A stretch of 64,000 nt of DNA, taken from NCBI RefSeq assembly GCF_003945545.1, contig NZ_CP029617.1, forward strand, positions 4,041,001 to 4,105,000, in the 5' to 3' direction. Positions 33,395 through 43,622 of this stretch are shown here, one piece after another (positions within the stretch are counted from its first letter, which is position 1; the number at the start of each line of letters is the position of its first letter). This DNA is from Streptomyces sp. WAC 01529. GTDB lineage: Bacteria; Actinomycetota; Actinomycetes; Streptomycetales; Streptomycetaceae. The notes under the pieces were generated by a model. The model was not told where the DNA came from, did no database searches, and saw nothing but the letters and a program-made list of their open reading frames with translations. The translations under genes and the position numbers were made by a program.

Positions 33395-34327
33395 GTGACC
33401 TCTGCTACCCCTGGGCCCCAGATTCCGGCCGCCGCCGCCCCGGCCGCCACCGCCCGGCCCGGGTCGCGCCCGCGCCCCCGGCCCCGGCTCATCGCGACGG
33501 ACCTGGACGGGACGCTGCTGCGCGACGACAAGACGGTCTCCGACCGCACGATCGCCGCGCTCGCCGCCGCCGAGGAGGCCGGGATCGAGGTCTTCTTCGT
33601 CACCGGCCGCCCGGCCCGCTGGATGGACGTCGTCAGCGCCCACGTCCACGGTCACGGCCTCGCCATCTGCGGCAACGGCGCGGCAGTCGTCGACCTGCAC
33701 GGCGGCCCCGGCACCCACAGCTTCGTCAAGGTCCGCCCGATGGAGCGGGCGTGCGCGCTCGATGTCGTACGCAGGCTGCGCGCGGCCTCGCCGGGCACGT
33801 CCTTCGCCGTCGAGCGGACCGGGGGACTGCACCACGAGGAGACGTATCCGCCGCTCCACATGGAGCCCGGCGAGAGCGTCGCCCCCGCCGAGAAGCTCCT
33901 CGCCGAGAACCCCGGCGACCCCGCCGTCGCCGAGCAGCCCATTCTGAAGATCCTCGCCTTCCACCCCGAGGTCGCCCCCGACGACTTCCTGGTGACGGCC
34001 CGCGCGGCCATCGGCGACCGCGCCACGGTCACCCGCTCCAGCCCCAGCGCGCTCCTGGAGATCAGCGGCCCCGGCGTCTCCAAGGCCAGCACCCTGGAGC
34101 TGTGCTGCGCCGAGCGCGGCATCACCCCCGAGGAAGTCGTCGCCTTCGGAGACATGCCGAACGACATCGAGATGCTGACCTGGGCGGGTACGTCGTACGC
34201 GATGGGCAACGCCCACCCGGACGTCATCGCCGCCGCCTCCGGACGCACGGTGGCCAACAACGAGGACGGCGTCGCGGTCGTGATCGAGCGGATTCTGGCG
34301 GAGCGCCTGGACGACCGGGACGCGTGA
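33395..34327 (+). CDS. HAD superfamily phosphatase (Cof type)
   Basis: 310 residues. A Pro/Ala/Arg-rich N-terminal 30 residues precede motif I ([12 protein letters not shown]). Motif II is FFVTGRP, and GDMPNDIEML ends the catalytic set, with a C2 cap between. It is a close relative in organisation of the gene at 22125. The GTG at 33395 follows GACAAT at about -10 spacing and may be leaderless. Substrate unknown. Confidence 0.88.
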   Translation: MTSATPGPQIPAAAAPAATARPGSRPRPRPRLIATDLDGTLLRDDKTVSDRTIAALAAAEEAGIEVFFVTGRPARWMDVVSAHVHGHGLAICGNGAAVVDLHGGPGTHSFVKVRPMERACALDVVRRLRAASPGTSFAVERTGGLHHEETYPPLHMEPGESVAPAEKLLAENPGDPAVAEQPILKILAFHPEVAPDDFLVTARAAIGDRATVTRSSPSALLEISGPGVSKASTLELCCAERGITPEEVVAFGDMPNDIEMLTWAGTSYAMGNAHPDVIAAASGRTVANNEDGVAVVIERILAERLDDRDA

Positions 34328-34334
34328 GGACCGG

Positions 34335-35411
34335 CTAACCCCCGGCCCCCTTGAGCCGTACGCCCCTCTCCGCCAGCCACTTCCTGGGGTCGACCCCCGA
34401 ACCGAAGTCCGGCGTGAGCCGAGTCTCGAAGTGCAGATGCGGCCCGGTCGAGTTGCCCGTCGTACCGGCCTGCCCGACCCACTGACCGGCGCGCACCTTG
34501 TCCCCCTGGTCGACGGTGACGGCCGCGAGATGCGCGTACTGCGTGAAGTAGCCGCCGCGATGCCGCACCACGACCTCGATGCCGAAGCCGCCGCCGCACG
34601 ACACGCTCACCACCCGGCCCGCGCCGACCGACCGCACGGGCGCCCCGATGCCGACCGCGAAGTCCTGCCCGGTGTGCCGGCGCGCCCAGCGCTCACCGGC
34701 GCTGTCGAAGCCCGCGGAGAGTTCGTACTTCTTCACGGGCGCGACCCACGCGCGCGTGGAGGACGTTTTCGGCTGGGCCAGGCGCACGGCGCCCCGGCAC
34801 TTCCCCGCGGCGACCGACCGGTCAGCCTCGCCCTGCAAGGCCCACCGCGCCGACTCCAGCTTCCGCTCGATGCCGCGCTTCAGCTTCGCCAGGCGTACGT
34901 TGCGCCGGTCAAGGGCGCGTCTGGCCCGGTCCGCGTCACGTTGGGCGGCCGCGAGCCGGGCTGCGGCCCGCTGCGTCTTGGCGACGGCGCTGTTGACGGC
35001 CAGGTCGGCCTGCCACATGGCCTGCTTGCCGCGCACCAGGGCGTCGGGGCTGTCGGCCAGGAGCAGCTGCGCGGTGTAGGGGAGCCCGCCGCCGGTGCGG
35101 TACTGGGCGCTGGCCAGCCGACCGAGGTCATCGTGGAGGACCCTTACGTGGCGGCGCTTCTTGGAGAGGAGTCGGTCCAGTTTCCGGACCTTCGCCTTCT
35201 GGAGGCGCGCCGCCCGCCGCCCCTCTTCGTAGCGGGCGGTCGCGAGGGAGGCCTCTTCGTAGAGCCGCGCCACATCGGCGCTCGCGCTCGGCCCCTCGGC
35301 GGCCGCGGCCGGGCCCGTCGCGAGGGCGGGCGTGAGCCCGAGCAGCACGCACAACAGCACCGGCACAGACAGGAGCGGGCGCGGGCGCGGACGACGGTGG
35401 CTCAGGGGCAT
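34335..35411 (-). CDS. M23 peptidase with N-terminal coiled coil (secreted, EnvC/CwlO-like layout)
   Basis: 358 residues: signal peptide to about 40 (cleaved after AAAA), a long Arg/Lys/Leu coiled coil (about 45-195), then an M23 LytM domain. Zinc ligands are His and Asp of HTGQDFAVG and HLH of GPHLHFE. It would cut peptidoglycan cross-bridges outside the membrane, with the coil controlling access. ATG 35411 was chosen to leave a normal signal peptide; an ATG at 35441 is also in frame. Confidence 0.88.
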   Translation of the reverse strand: MPLSHRRPRPRPLLSVPVLLCVLLGLTPALATGPAAAAEGPSASADVARLYEEASLATARYEEGRRAARLQKAKVRKLDRLLSKKRRHVRVLHDDLGRLASAQYRTGGGLPYTAQLLLADSPDALVRGKQAMWQADLAVNSAVAKTQRAAARLAAAQRDADRARRALDRRNVRLAKLKRGIERKLESARWALQGEADRSVAAGKCRGAVRLAQPKTSSTRAWVAPVKKYELSAGFDSAGERWARRHTGQDFAVGIGAPVRSVGAGRVVSVSCGGGFGIEVVVRHRGGYFTQYAHLAAVTVDQGDKVRAGQWVGQAGTTGNSTGPHLHFETRLTPDFGSGVDPRKWLAERGVRLKGAGG

Positions 35412-35562
35412 GTCAGGGATCGTTGCCCCGCGCGGGGGCACGGTTCCTCCGGGGCTCCTGCACTCGGGGGCGCGATGCCCCCGTACGGCCCAGGCCCGTA
35501 CCGCCGAACAGGGCTGCCGGGCGGCCCCGCCCGGATGTCAGGGCCCCCGCCCCGCCCGGCCG

Positions 35563-37299
35563 TCAGTAAGGCGCCTCCCACACCACCGTCGTACCGCCGC
35601 CGTCCTCGCCGATCCCGGGCCCGTACCAACTGTCGCCGCCCAACGACTCCGCCCGCCGCTTGAGGTTCTTCAGGCCGCTGCGCCGACCGCCCTCCGCGAT
35701 GCCCACGCCGTCGTCGGCGACCGTCAGGCGCACGCCCTGGCGCCCATCGGGCAGCGACACCGTCGAGTCGACGACGACGTCGATACGGGCGGCTTGCGCG
35801 TGCCGGAAAGCGTTGGACAGGGCCTCGCGCAGGGCGGCGATGAGGTTCTTCCCGGTCAGCTCGCCGACCACGGTGTCCACGGGCCCCACGAAGTGGTGCG
35901 TGGGCTTGAAGCCGAGCGGTACGGCGGCCATGTTGATCTCACGGAGCACGCGCGTGCGCAGCCCCGACGGCGCCTCGGCCGGGCCCTGCTGGAGCGCGAA
36001 GATCGCCGTACGGATCTCCTGGATCGTCACGTCCAGCTCGTCGACGGCCTTGCCGACACCGACCTGCACCTCCGGCACGACGGACCTGCGCTGGGCGCTC
36101 TCCAGCATCATCCCGGTGGCGAAGAGGCGCTGGATGACGAGGTCGTGGAGGTCCCTCGCGATCCGGTCGCGGTCCTCGTACACCGCGAGCCGCTCCCGGT
36201 CCCGCTGCGCCTCGGCCATCATCAGCGCGAGCGCGGCCTGCGAGGCGAACTGGGCGGCGAGCGTCCGCTCGGCCTCGCTGAAAGGACGCGCCCCACGCGC
36301 GCGGGGCGTCACCAGCGTCCCCAGGACCCGGCCGTCGCTGTGCAGCGGCAGCATCATGACGGGCCCGTAGCGGCGGGCGAGGTCCGTCATCGCGCGGGGG
36401 TCGGTGGCCGCGTCGTCGATGAAGACCGCCTCGCCCTCGAGGAGTTGGGCGACGATGCGGCTCTCCGGAGGCACGACCATGCCCAGCGCCCCGGTGGGCT
36501 CGTCCGAGGAGACGGCGACGATCTCCATGCCGCCCTCCTCGTCGGGCAGCAGCACGATCCCGGCGGCCGAGTCCGCGAGGTGCCTCGCCTGCTCGGCGAC
36601 GACGGCGAGGGCCTCCTCCGCGTCGCTGCCGGAGAGCAGGGCCGTGGTGACCGCCACGGAACCGTCGATCCAGCGTTCGCGCTGCTTGGCGGCTTCGTAC
36701 AGGCGCGCGTTGCCGATGGCGATGCCGGCCTCCGTGGCGAGTACGCGCACCATGTGCACGTCGTAGTCGTTGAACTCGGCCCCGCCCCGCTTCTCGGTCA
36801 GATAGAGGTTGCCGAAGATCTCCCCCTGGACGCGGATGGGGACGCCGAGGAAGCTCCGCATGGGCGGGTGGTGGGCCGGGAAGCCGCAGGAGCGCGGGTC
36901 GGCGGAGAGATCGGCGAGGCGCAGCGTCCTCGGCTGGTGGATGAGGGCGCCGAGGAGCCCCTTGTGGCCGTCGGGCAGCCGCCCGATCCGTTCGGCGGTC
37001 CGCTCGTCGATGCCGTGGTAGACGAACTCGGAGAGTCCCTTGCCGTCTTCGGAGACGACGCCGATCGCGGCGTAGTGGGCGTCGGCGAGTTCGGCGGCGG
37101 TCTCGCAGATGCGGTCGAGGGTGGTGTGGAGTTCGAGCCCGGTGCCGACCGACCGCATGGCTTCGAGCAGCTGCGGCACCCGCGAGGTCAGCTCGGGCGA
37201 GAGCCCCTGGAGGCCGCGGGTCGCCCGCACCGCCGAGCCCGCCGAGTCCGGTGTGCGGTCGGGGAGCGGGGAGTCGGCGGAGGCCGAGGGTACTGACAT
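35563..37299 (-). CDS. GAF-domain sensor histidine kinase (DevS/DosS-like), orphan
   Basis: 578 residues: two GAF domains (about 55-205 and 220-370), a HisKA_3 helix with the phosphoacceptor His in ARDLHDLVIQRLF, and an HATPase with VADDGVGIAEGG. The order matches the DevS/DosT hypoxia and NO sensors of mycobacteria; haem binding in GAF1 is possible but not provable here. There is no response regulator nearby. It lies just 3' of cydDC on the same strand (67 bp), which hints at control by oxygen or redox. Confidence 0.9.
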   Translation of the reverse strand: MSVPSASADSPLPDRTPDSAGSAVRATRGLQGLSPELTSRVPQLLEAMRSVGTGLELHTTLDRICETAAELADAHYAAIGVVSEDGKGLSEFVYHGIDERTAERIGRLPDGHKGLLGALIHQPRTLRLADLSADPRSCGFPAHHPPMRSFLGVPIRVQGEIFGNLYLTEKRGGAEFNDYDVHMVRVLATEAGIAIGNARLYEAAKQRERWIDGSVAVTTALLSGSDAEEALAVVAEQARHLADSAAGIVLLPDEEGGMEIVAVSSDEPTGALGMVVPPESRIVAQLLEGEAVFIDDAATDPRAMTDLARRYGPVMMLPLHSDGRVLGTLVTPRARGARPFSEAERTLAAQFASQAALALMMAEAQRDRERLAVYEDRDRIARDLHDLVIQRLFATGMMLESAQRRSVVPEVQVGVGKAVDELDVTIQEIRTAIFALQQGPAEAPSGLRTRVLREINMAAVPLGFKPTHHFVGPVDTVVGELTGKNLIAALREALSNAFRHAQAARIDVVVDSTVSLPDGRQGVRLTVADDGVGIAEGGRRSGLKNLKRRAESLGGDSWYGPGIGEDGGGTTVVWEAPY

Positions 37300-37366
37300 G
37301 TCTTTGAGCCTAGTTAGTCCTATTTGCAGGGGAAAGTCGAGGCTCCGGAGGCAGCTCCTGTAAGGC

Positions 37367-40300
37367 TCAGCCCACGCTCAGCAGATCCGCCGCCCGCTCC
37401 ACCTCCAGCATCCGCCGCAGCGGGCCCTCCACCGCCGCCAGTTCCTCGTACGTGCCGCGCTGCGCCACCCGCCCCGCGTCGAGGACGAGCACCTCGTCCA
37501 CCGCGTCGAGCCCGGCGAGGCGGTGCGTGATGAGCAGCGTCGTACGGCCCTCCGTCGCGGCGAGCAGGTCTGCCGTGAGGGCGTCCGCGGTCGGCAGGTC
37601 GAGATGCTCGGCGGGCTCGTCGAGCACCAGGACGGGGAAGTCCGCGAGCAGCGCGCGGGCGAGCGCGAGGCGTTGACGCTGCCCTCCGGAGAGCCGCGCT
37701 CCATGCTCGCCGACCAGCGTGTCGAGCCCGTCGGGCAGGGAATCGACCCAGCCGTCGAGCCGGGCCCGCTCCAGCGCGCCGCGCAGCTCCCCGTCCGTGG
37801 CGTCCTTCTTGGCGAGCAGCAGGTTCTCGCGCACCGAGCTGTCGAAGAGGTGCGCGTCCTGGGCACACAGCCCGACCATGGCGCGCACGGTGTCGCCGTC
37901 CAGCGCGGCCGCGTCCGTGCCTCCGAGCGTGTACGTCCCTTCGTACGAGCCCAGGAAGCGCAGCAGCACCTGCGCGAGCGTCGTCTTGCCGGAACCGGAG
38001 GGGCCGACCACCGCGATCCGCCGCCCCCGCTCCAGCGTCAGGCCGACGCCCGCGAGCGCGTCCCCCGCCTGGCCTCCGTGCCGTGCGCGCAGTCCCTCGA
38101 CTCGCAGCGGGAAAGGTGTGGGCGGCGCCTCGGCGGGCGCGGCGGGCTCCGGTACGGGCTCGGGCGCGTCCAGGACCTCGTGGACCCGCTCGGCGCTCTT
38201 CCTGACCCGCTGGCGGTACCGCACGGCGAGCGGCAGCCCGAGGACCGCCTCGAACGCGGCGAGCGGCGTGAGGACGACCACGGCGAGGGCGATCCCGCCG
38301 AGCCGCCCGTCCTGCACAGCCCGCACTCCGACGAGCGCGGCCGCGGCCACGGTCAGGCCGGTGACGAGCGCGCCGAGACCGTCGCCGAGCGCGGTGGCGG
38401 TGGCGCCCCGGGAGGCGATCCGCGTCAGCTCGGCGTCGGCCTCCCTCGCCTTGGCCGTACGACGCTTCAGCGCGCCCGCGACGGTCAACTCCGCGGTCCC
38501 GGTGAGCAGGTCCGCCACGCGCGTGGCGAGCACCCCGCGCGCGGGAGCCAGCTTCCGCTCCGTGCGGCGCGCCACGGCACCGCTCAGCACCGGCACCCCG
38601 ACGCCCGCCGCGAGCAGCCCGGCGGCGAGCACCGCGCCCGCCTCGGGCAGCAGCCAGGCGGTGAAGCCAACGGCTCCCACGCTCACCACGGCCGCGGCGG
38701 ACGCGGGCAGCAGCCAGCGCAGCCAGTAGTCCTGGAAGGCGTCGACATCGGCGACCAGGCGGGAGAGGAGGTCACCCCGGCGGGTGGTGCGCAGCCCGGC
38801 CGGGGCGAGCCGCTCCAGGCGTCGGTAGACGGCGACGCGGGTGTCGGCGAGCATGCGCAGCACGGCGTCGTGCGAGACGAGCCGCTCGGCGTAGCGGAAG
38901 ACGGCGCGGCCGATGCCGAAGGCGCGGGTCGCCGTCACGGCGATCATCAGATACATCACCGGGGGCTGCTCCGAGGCCCGGGATATGAGCCACCCGGACG
39001 TGGCCATGAGCCCTACGGCACTGCCCAGCGCGAGACTGCCGAGCAGCAGGGCGAGCGCCAGCTGCCCCCACCTGGCCCGCGCGGCTTCCCGCACCCGGGC
39101 CAGGGCCCCGCCCTGGAAGCGCGAAGCTGCCGAGCCGCGCGGCGGCAAGGGGTCACCGGGGGCGCCGGTGGCCGCGGAGGCGCCGGTGGTCCCAGCGACC
39201 CCGGTGATCCCAGCCGTCCCGGTTACCCCAGCCGTCCCGGAGGCCTCGGAGACCCCAGTAACCCCAAAGCCACCCTCCGCCCCGCATCCCCCAGACCGGC
39301 CCGCCTCAAGCCGCACCACCCGGTCCGCGACGGCCAGCAGCGCCGGCCTGTGCACGACCAGCAGTACGGTCCGCCCCACCGCCAGGCGCCGAACCGCCTC
39401 CACGACCCCCGCCTCGGTCCCCCCGTCGAGCGCCGCCGTCGGCTCGTCGAGCAGCACCACGGGCCGGTCGGCGAGGAACGCCCGCGCCAGCGCGAGCCGT
39501 TGCCGCTGCCCCGCGGAGAGCCCGGCCCCGTCCTCCCCGAGCGCGGTCCCGGCACCGGCGGGCAGCGCGTCCACGAACTCCAGCGCCCCCGCGTCCCGAA
39601 GGGCCTGCCGCAGCTGCGCGTCGGACGCCTCGGGCCGCGCGAGTCGTACGTTCTCGGCGATGGTCCCGGCGAAGAGGTGCGGCCGCTGCGGCACCCACGC
39701 GATCCGCTCGCGCCAAAGCTCGGGGGAGACCTCCGCGAGGTCGACGCCCCCCACGCACACCCGCCCCTCGGTGGGCCGCACGAACCCGAGCACCACGTTC
39801 AGGAGGGTCGACTTGCCCACCCCGCTCGGCCCGACGAGCGCCACGGTCTCCCCGGGCGCCACCTCGAAGGAGGCCCCGGAGACCGCATCCGACGTCCGCC
39901 CCGGATACCGGACCGTCACGCCCTCCACGCTGAGTACGCCCGAGGGCGCCGTCCCCGTCCCGGCGGCCGGCACCGGTGTCTCGAGGACCTCGAAGATCTC
40001 CTCGGCGGCGGCGAGCCCCTCCGCCGCCGCGTGGTACTGCGCCCCGACCTGGCGCAGCGGCAGATAGGCCTCCGGCGCCAGGATGAGGATGACGAGACCG
40101 TCGTACAGCTCCATCTCGCCGTGCACGAGCCGCATGCCGATGGTCACCGCGACCAGCGCGACCGAGATCGTGGCGAGGAGTTCCAGGGCGAAGGAGGAGA
40201 GGAAGGCGATGCGCAGCGTCCGCATCGTCGCCCGGCGGTACTCGCCGGTTATCTTCCGGATCGACTCGGCCTGCGCCTTGGCGCGGCCGAAGACCTTCAG

Positions 40301-40936
40301 GGTGGGCAGGCCAGCCACGACGTCGAGGAAGTGGCCCGAGAGCCGCGAGAGCAGCCGCCACTGACGGTCCATCCGGCTCTGTGTCGCCCAGCCGATCAGG
40401 ATCATGAAGACCGGGATCAGGGGAAGCGTCACGACGATGATCGCCGCCGAGACCCAGTCCTCGGTGACGATGCGGGCGAGCACCGCCACCGGCACCACCA
40501 CCGCGAGCCCCAGCTGCGGCAGATAGCGGGAGAAGTAGTCGTCGAGCGCGTCCACGCCACGCGTCGCGAGCGAGACCAGCGAGCCGGTCCGCTGCCCGCT
40601 CAACCACCCCGGCCCCAGCTCACCCGCCCGGTCGAGGAGCCGCCCCCGCAGCTCGGACTTGACCGCCGCGCTCGCCCGGTGCGCGGCGAGTTCGGTCAGC
40701 CAGGAGACGAGCCCCCGCCCCGCCGCGACCAGGGCGAGCAGCACCAGCGGCGTGCCCAGGTCGGCGACGGAGAGGTCCTGCTGGAAGGCGCCCACCACGA
40801 TCTCGGCGATGAGCATCGCCTGCCCGATGACCAGGGCCGCCCCGACCAGCCCCAGTGCCACCACCGCGACGAGGAAGAAGCGGGTGGCGCGGGCGTACCG
40901 GAGCAGACGCGGATCGATTGGTTTCACGTGAAACAC
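37367..40936 (-). CDS. cydDC: CydDC fused ABC exporter for cytochrome bd assembly
   Basis: 1189 residues containing two complete ABC exporter halves in one chain. CydD half: six membrane segments (to about 315), Walker A GPSGVGKST and LSAGQRQRL. CydC half (from about 610): membrane segments, Walker A GPSGSGKTT, LSGGQRQRL and a Walker B VLVLDEPAEHLD. The linker is Gly/Thr/Ala repeats. CydDC exports thiols (cysteine, glutathione; mycothiol likely here) needed for haem insertion into cytochrome bd. The GTG start at 40936 overlaps an exact parS site. It follows cydB by 31 bp. Confidence 0.95.
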   Translation of the reverse strand: MFHVKPIDPRLLRYARATRFFLVAVVALGLVGAALVIGQAMLIAEIVVGAFQQDLSVADLGTPLVLLALVAAGRGLVSWLTELAAHRASAAVKSELRGRLLDRAGELGPGWLSGQRTGSLVSLATRGVDALDDYFSRYLPQLGLAVVVPVAVLARIVTEDWVSAAIIVVTLPLIPVFMILIGWATQSRMDRQWRLLSRLSGHFLDVVAGLPTLKVFGRAKAQAESIRKITGEYRRATMRTLRIAFLSSFALELLATISVALVAVTIGMRLVHGEMELYDGLVILILAPEAYLPLRQVGAQYHAAAEGLAAAEEIFEVLETPVPAAGTGTAPSGVLSVEGVTVRYPGRTSDAVSGASFEVAPGETVALVGPSGVGKSTLLNVVLGFVRPTEGRVCVGGVDLAEVSPELWRERIAWVPQRPHLFAGTIAENVRLARPEASDAQLRQALRDAGALEFVDALPAGAGTALGEDGAGLSAGQRQRLALARAFLADRPVVLLDEPTAALDGGTEAGVVEAVRRLAVGRTVLLVVHRPALLAVADRVVRLEAGRSGGCGAEGGFGVTGVSEASGTAGVTGTAGITGVAGTTGASAATGAPGDPLPPRGSAASRFQGGALARVREAARARWGQLALALLLGSLALGSAVGLMATSGWLISRASEQPPVMYLMIAVTATRAFGIGRAVFRYAERLVSHDAVLRMLADTRVAVYRRLERLAPAGLRTTRRGDLLSRLVADVDAFQDYWLRWLLPASAAAVVSVGAVGFTAWLLPEAGAVLAAGLLAAGVGVPVLSGAVARRTERKLAPARGVLATRVADLLTGTAELTVAGALKRRTAKAREADAELTRIASRGATATALGDGLGALVTGLTVAAAALVGVRAVQDGRLGGIALAVVVLTPLAAFEAVLGLPLAVRYRQRVRKSAERVHEVLDAPEPVPEPAAPAEAPPTPFPLRVEGLRARHGGQAGDALAGVGLTLERGRRIAVVGPSGSGKTTLAQVLLRFLGSYEGTYTLGGTDAAALDGDTVRAMVGLCAQDAHLFDSSVRENLLLAKKDATDGELRGALERARLDGWVDSLPDGLDTLVGEHGARLSGGQRQRLALARALLADFPVLVLDEPAEHLDLPTADALTADLLAATEGRTTLLITHRLAGLDAVDEVLVLDAGRVAQRGTYEELAAVEGPLRRMLEVERAADLLSVG
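40921..40934. other. parS site at the cydDC start
   Basis: Exact GTTTCACGTGAAAC, the ParB-binding site. The third base of the cydDC GTG start is its last base, so codons 2-5 (FHVK) are the parS itself. Confidence 0.85.
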
Positions 40937-40967
40937 ACCCTCCGGGCAACCACGGGAACGTCAGAAG

Positions 40968-41972
40968 CTAGTGCGCGGCGTCGGCGATGTGCTGCGTACC
41001 GATCCGCTTGCGGAACACCCAGTACGTCCACCCCTGGTAGAGCATCACCACAGGCGCCGCGATGACCGCGCACCAGGTCATGATCTTCAGGGTGTACGGG
41101 CTGGACGAGGCGTTGGTGACCGTCAGGCTCCACTCCTCGTTCAGCGACGACGGCATGACGTTCGGGAAGAGCGTCAGGAAGAGCATCGCGACGGCCGCCG
41201 CGATCGTGATCCCCGACAACGCGAACGACCAGCCCTCGCGCCCCGCCTTGATCGCCCCGATGGCGCCGAGCAGCGCGACCACCGCCACGATCATCGCGAC
41301 GAGGCTCTTGCCGTCCCCGTTGTCCGCCTGGGTCCAGAGCAGGAAGCCGAGCGCGAGTACCGCGGTGACGAGCCCGAGGCCAAGGGCGAGCTTCCGCGCC
41401 CGCACCCGGATGTCGCCGACCGTCTTGAGCGAGGCGAAGACCGCGCCGTGGAAGGTGAACAGCGTCAGGGTGACCAGGCCGCCCAGGATCGCGTACGGGT
41501 TGAGCAGGTCTCCGAAGGAGCCCACGTACTCCTTGTGGGCGTCGATCTTGACGCCGCGCGTGATGTTCGCGAAGGCCACGCCCCACATCACCGCCGGGAT
41601 CAGCGAGGTCCAGAAGATCGCGTGCTCCCAGTTGGTCTGCCAGCGCTCCTCGGGCCGCTTGGCGCGGTACTCGAAGGCGACACCGCGCACGATCAGGCAG
41701 AGCAGGATGATGAGCAGCGGCAGATAGAAGCCGGAGAAGAGCGTCGCGTACCACTCGGGGAAGGCGGCGAAGGTCGCGCCGCCCGCCGTGAGCAGCCACA
41801 CCTCGTTGCCGTCCCAGACGGGGCCGATGGTGTTGATGAGGACCCGCTTCTCGACCCGGTCGCGGGCGAGCAGCTTGGTCAGCACGCCGATCCCGAAGTC
41901 GAAGCCCTCCAGGAAGAAGTAGCCGATCCACAGAACGGCGATCAGTACGAACCAGATGTCGTGGAGTTCCAT
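40968..41972 (-). CDS. cydB: Cytochrome bd oxidase subunit II
   Basis: 334 residues with about eight membrane segments and the family N-terminus (LWIGYFFLEGFDFG), plus GPVWDGNEVWLL. It pairs with CydA as the quinol-oxidising, high-oxygen-affinity terminal oxidase. It lies 19 bp after cydA and 31 bp before cydDC in one operon. Confidence 0.96.
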   Translation of the reverse strand: MELHDIWFVLIAVLWIGYFFLEGFDFGIGVLTKLLARDRVEKRVLINTIGPVWDGNEVWLLTAGGATFAAFPEWYATLFSGFYLPLLIILLCLIVRGVAFEYRAKRPEERWQTNWEHAIFWTSLIPAVMWGVAFANITRGVKIDAHKEYVGSFGDLLNPYAILGGLVTLTLFTFHGAVFASLKTVGDIRVRARKLALGLGLVTAVLALGFLLWTQADNGDGKSLVAMIVAVVALLGAIGAIKAGREGWSFALSGITIAAAVAMLFLTLFPNVMPSSLNEEWSLTVTNASSSPYTLKIMTWCAVIAAPVVMLYQGWTYWVFRKRIGTQHIADAAH

Positions 41973-41991
41973 GTCCTGAGCGCTCCTTCCT

Positions 41992-43542
41992 TCAGTACGA
42001 GAAGGCCATGGGCCGGTCGGCGTCGTCGTCGGCGTCGGAGTCCGAGCCCTTGCCGGAGCCGGGGCCCGGACCGCCGATCTTGGTGGGCGGGTTGAGGTCC
42101 GCCTCGGTCAGCTCGGGCGGCCCCTGCCTGACGTACTTGAGCAGCAGCTTCACCTCGATCACGGCGAGGATCGCGTAGATGAGCGTGAACCCGATCAGCG
42201 AGGTGAGCACCTCACCCTGCGAGACGCCGGGGGAGACCGCGTCCCTGGTGCGCAGCACTCCGTAGACCACCCAGGGCTGGCGTCCCGTCTCGGTGAAGAT
42301 CCAGCCCCAGGCGGTGCCGATGAGGGGGAAGATCAGCGTCCACTGCGAGAGCCGCCACCACCACGAACCGAGCTTCGGCGAAAGCTCCTTGTTCTTGGTG
42401 AGCATGAGCTTCGGCACCTCGTCCGCGCCGGTGCGGTGCTCCGGGGCGAGCCAGAACTTCCTGCGCGTCAGCCACAGGCCCGCCGTGCACAGGGCCATCG
42501 AGACCCCGCCGAAGCCGATCATCCAGCGGTACGACCAGTAGGCGGTGGGGATGTTGGGCCGGTAGTCGCCGGGCCCGAACTTCTCCTGCGCCTCCTTGTT
42601 GAGGTCGTTGATGCCGGGGATCTCGGCGCTGAAGTTGTTCTTGGCGAGGAAGGAGAGGACTCCGGGGACCTCGATGGCGACCTTGTTGTGGCCCTCGGCG
42701 ACATCGCCGTACGCGAAGATCGAGAAGGGCGCCGGCTTCTCCGACTCCCAGAGCGCCTCGGCGGCCGACATCTTCATCGGCTGCTGCTCGTACATGACCT
42801 TGCCGAGGGTGTCGGCGCTGACCACGGTGAGCAGGGTGCCGACGAAGGCGGTGACCAGGCCGAGCCGCATCGACATGCGCATGGTGCGGATGTGCCGCTT
42901 CTTGCGCAGGTGGACGATGGCGATGCCGGTCATGAAGGCGCCGCCGACCAGGATGGCCGCCGAGATGACGTGGAAGAAGTTGACCAGCGTCGTCTCCTGG
43001 AAGAGCACCTTCGCGAAGTCCGTCAGCTCCGCGCGCTTGGTGCCGTCCCGCTCCACGATCCTGTAGCCGACCGGGTGCTGCATAAAGGCGTTCGCGGCGA
43101 TGATGAAGTACGCCGACAGGATGGTGCCGATCGAGACGATCCAGATCGTGGCGCAGTGCAGCTTCTTCGGCAGCTTGTCCCAGCCGAAGATCCACAGGCC
43201 GATGAAGGTCGACTCGAAGAAGAAGGCGATCAAGGCCTCGAAGGCGAGCGGCGCGCCGAAGACGTCACCGACGAAGCGCGAGTAGTCGGACCAGTTCATG
43301 CCGAACTGGAACTCCTGGACGATGCCGGTGACGACACCCATCGCGATGTTGATCAGGAACAGCTTTCCCCAGAACTTCGTCGCCCTGAGGTAGTGCTCCT
43401 TGCCCGTCCGCACCCACGCCGTCTCGAGGATCGCCGTCAGGGCGGCCAGCGAGATCGTCAGGGGGACGAACAGGAAGTGGTAGACGGTCGTGATGCCGAA
43501 CTGCCATCGCGCCAGAGTCTCCGGCGCCAGAGCCAGGTCCAC
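41992..43542 (-). CDS. cydA: Cytochrome bd oxidase subunit I
   Basis: 516 residues with about nine membrane segments. ARWQFGITTVYHFLF carries the first haem His, and the short Q loop is of the GRQPWVVYG type, as usual in Gram-positives. It binds haems b558, b595 and d and oxidises menaquinol at low oxygen. GTG 43542 is chosen because AAGGAGAG lies upstream; a longer in-frame start has no ribosome site. A Rex operator sits 80 bp upstream. Confidence 0.96.
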   Translation of the reverse strand: MDLALAPETLARWQFGITTVYHFLFVPLTISLAALTAILETAWVRTGKEHYLRATKFWGKLFLINIAMGVVTGIVQEFQFGMNWSDYSRFVGDVFGAPLAFEALIAFFFESTFIGLWIFGWDKLPKKLHCATIWIVSIGTILSAYFIIAANAFMQHPVGYRIVERDGTKRAELTDFAKVLFQETTLVNFFHVISAAILVGGAFMTGIAIVHLRKKRHIRTMRMSMRLGLVTAFVGTLLTVVSADTLGKVMYEQQPMKMSAAEALWESEKPAPFSIFAYGDVAEGHNKVAIEVPGVLSFLAKNNFSAEIPGINDLNKEAQEKFGPGDYRPNIPTAYWSYRWMIGFGGVSMALCTAGLWLTRRKFWLAPEHRTGADEVPKLMLTKNKELSPKLGSWWWRLSQWTLIFPLIGTAWGWIFTETGRQPWVVYGVLRTRDAVSPGVSQGEVLTSLIGFTLIYAILAVIEVKLLLKYVRQGPPELTEADLNPPTKIGGPGPGSGKGSDSDADDDADRPMAFSY

Positions 43543-43622
43543 TGCGTCTCTCCTTACTCGCCGTAGCCATCGCGGCAATTACCCCTGTATGTCCCACCGA
43601 TCTCCGGAGGAACCGGGACGCG

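Noticed and set aside
37523-41065. Very long open frame on the plus strand opposite cydDC
   Set aside because: Codon use is the mirror of the real gene and the product has no domain; high GC keeps the antisense frame open.
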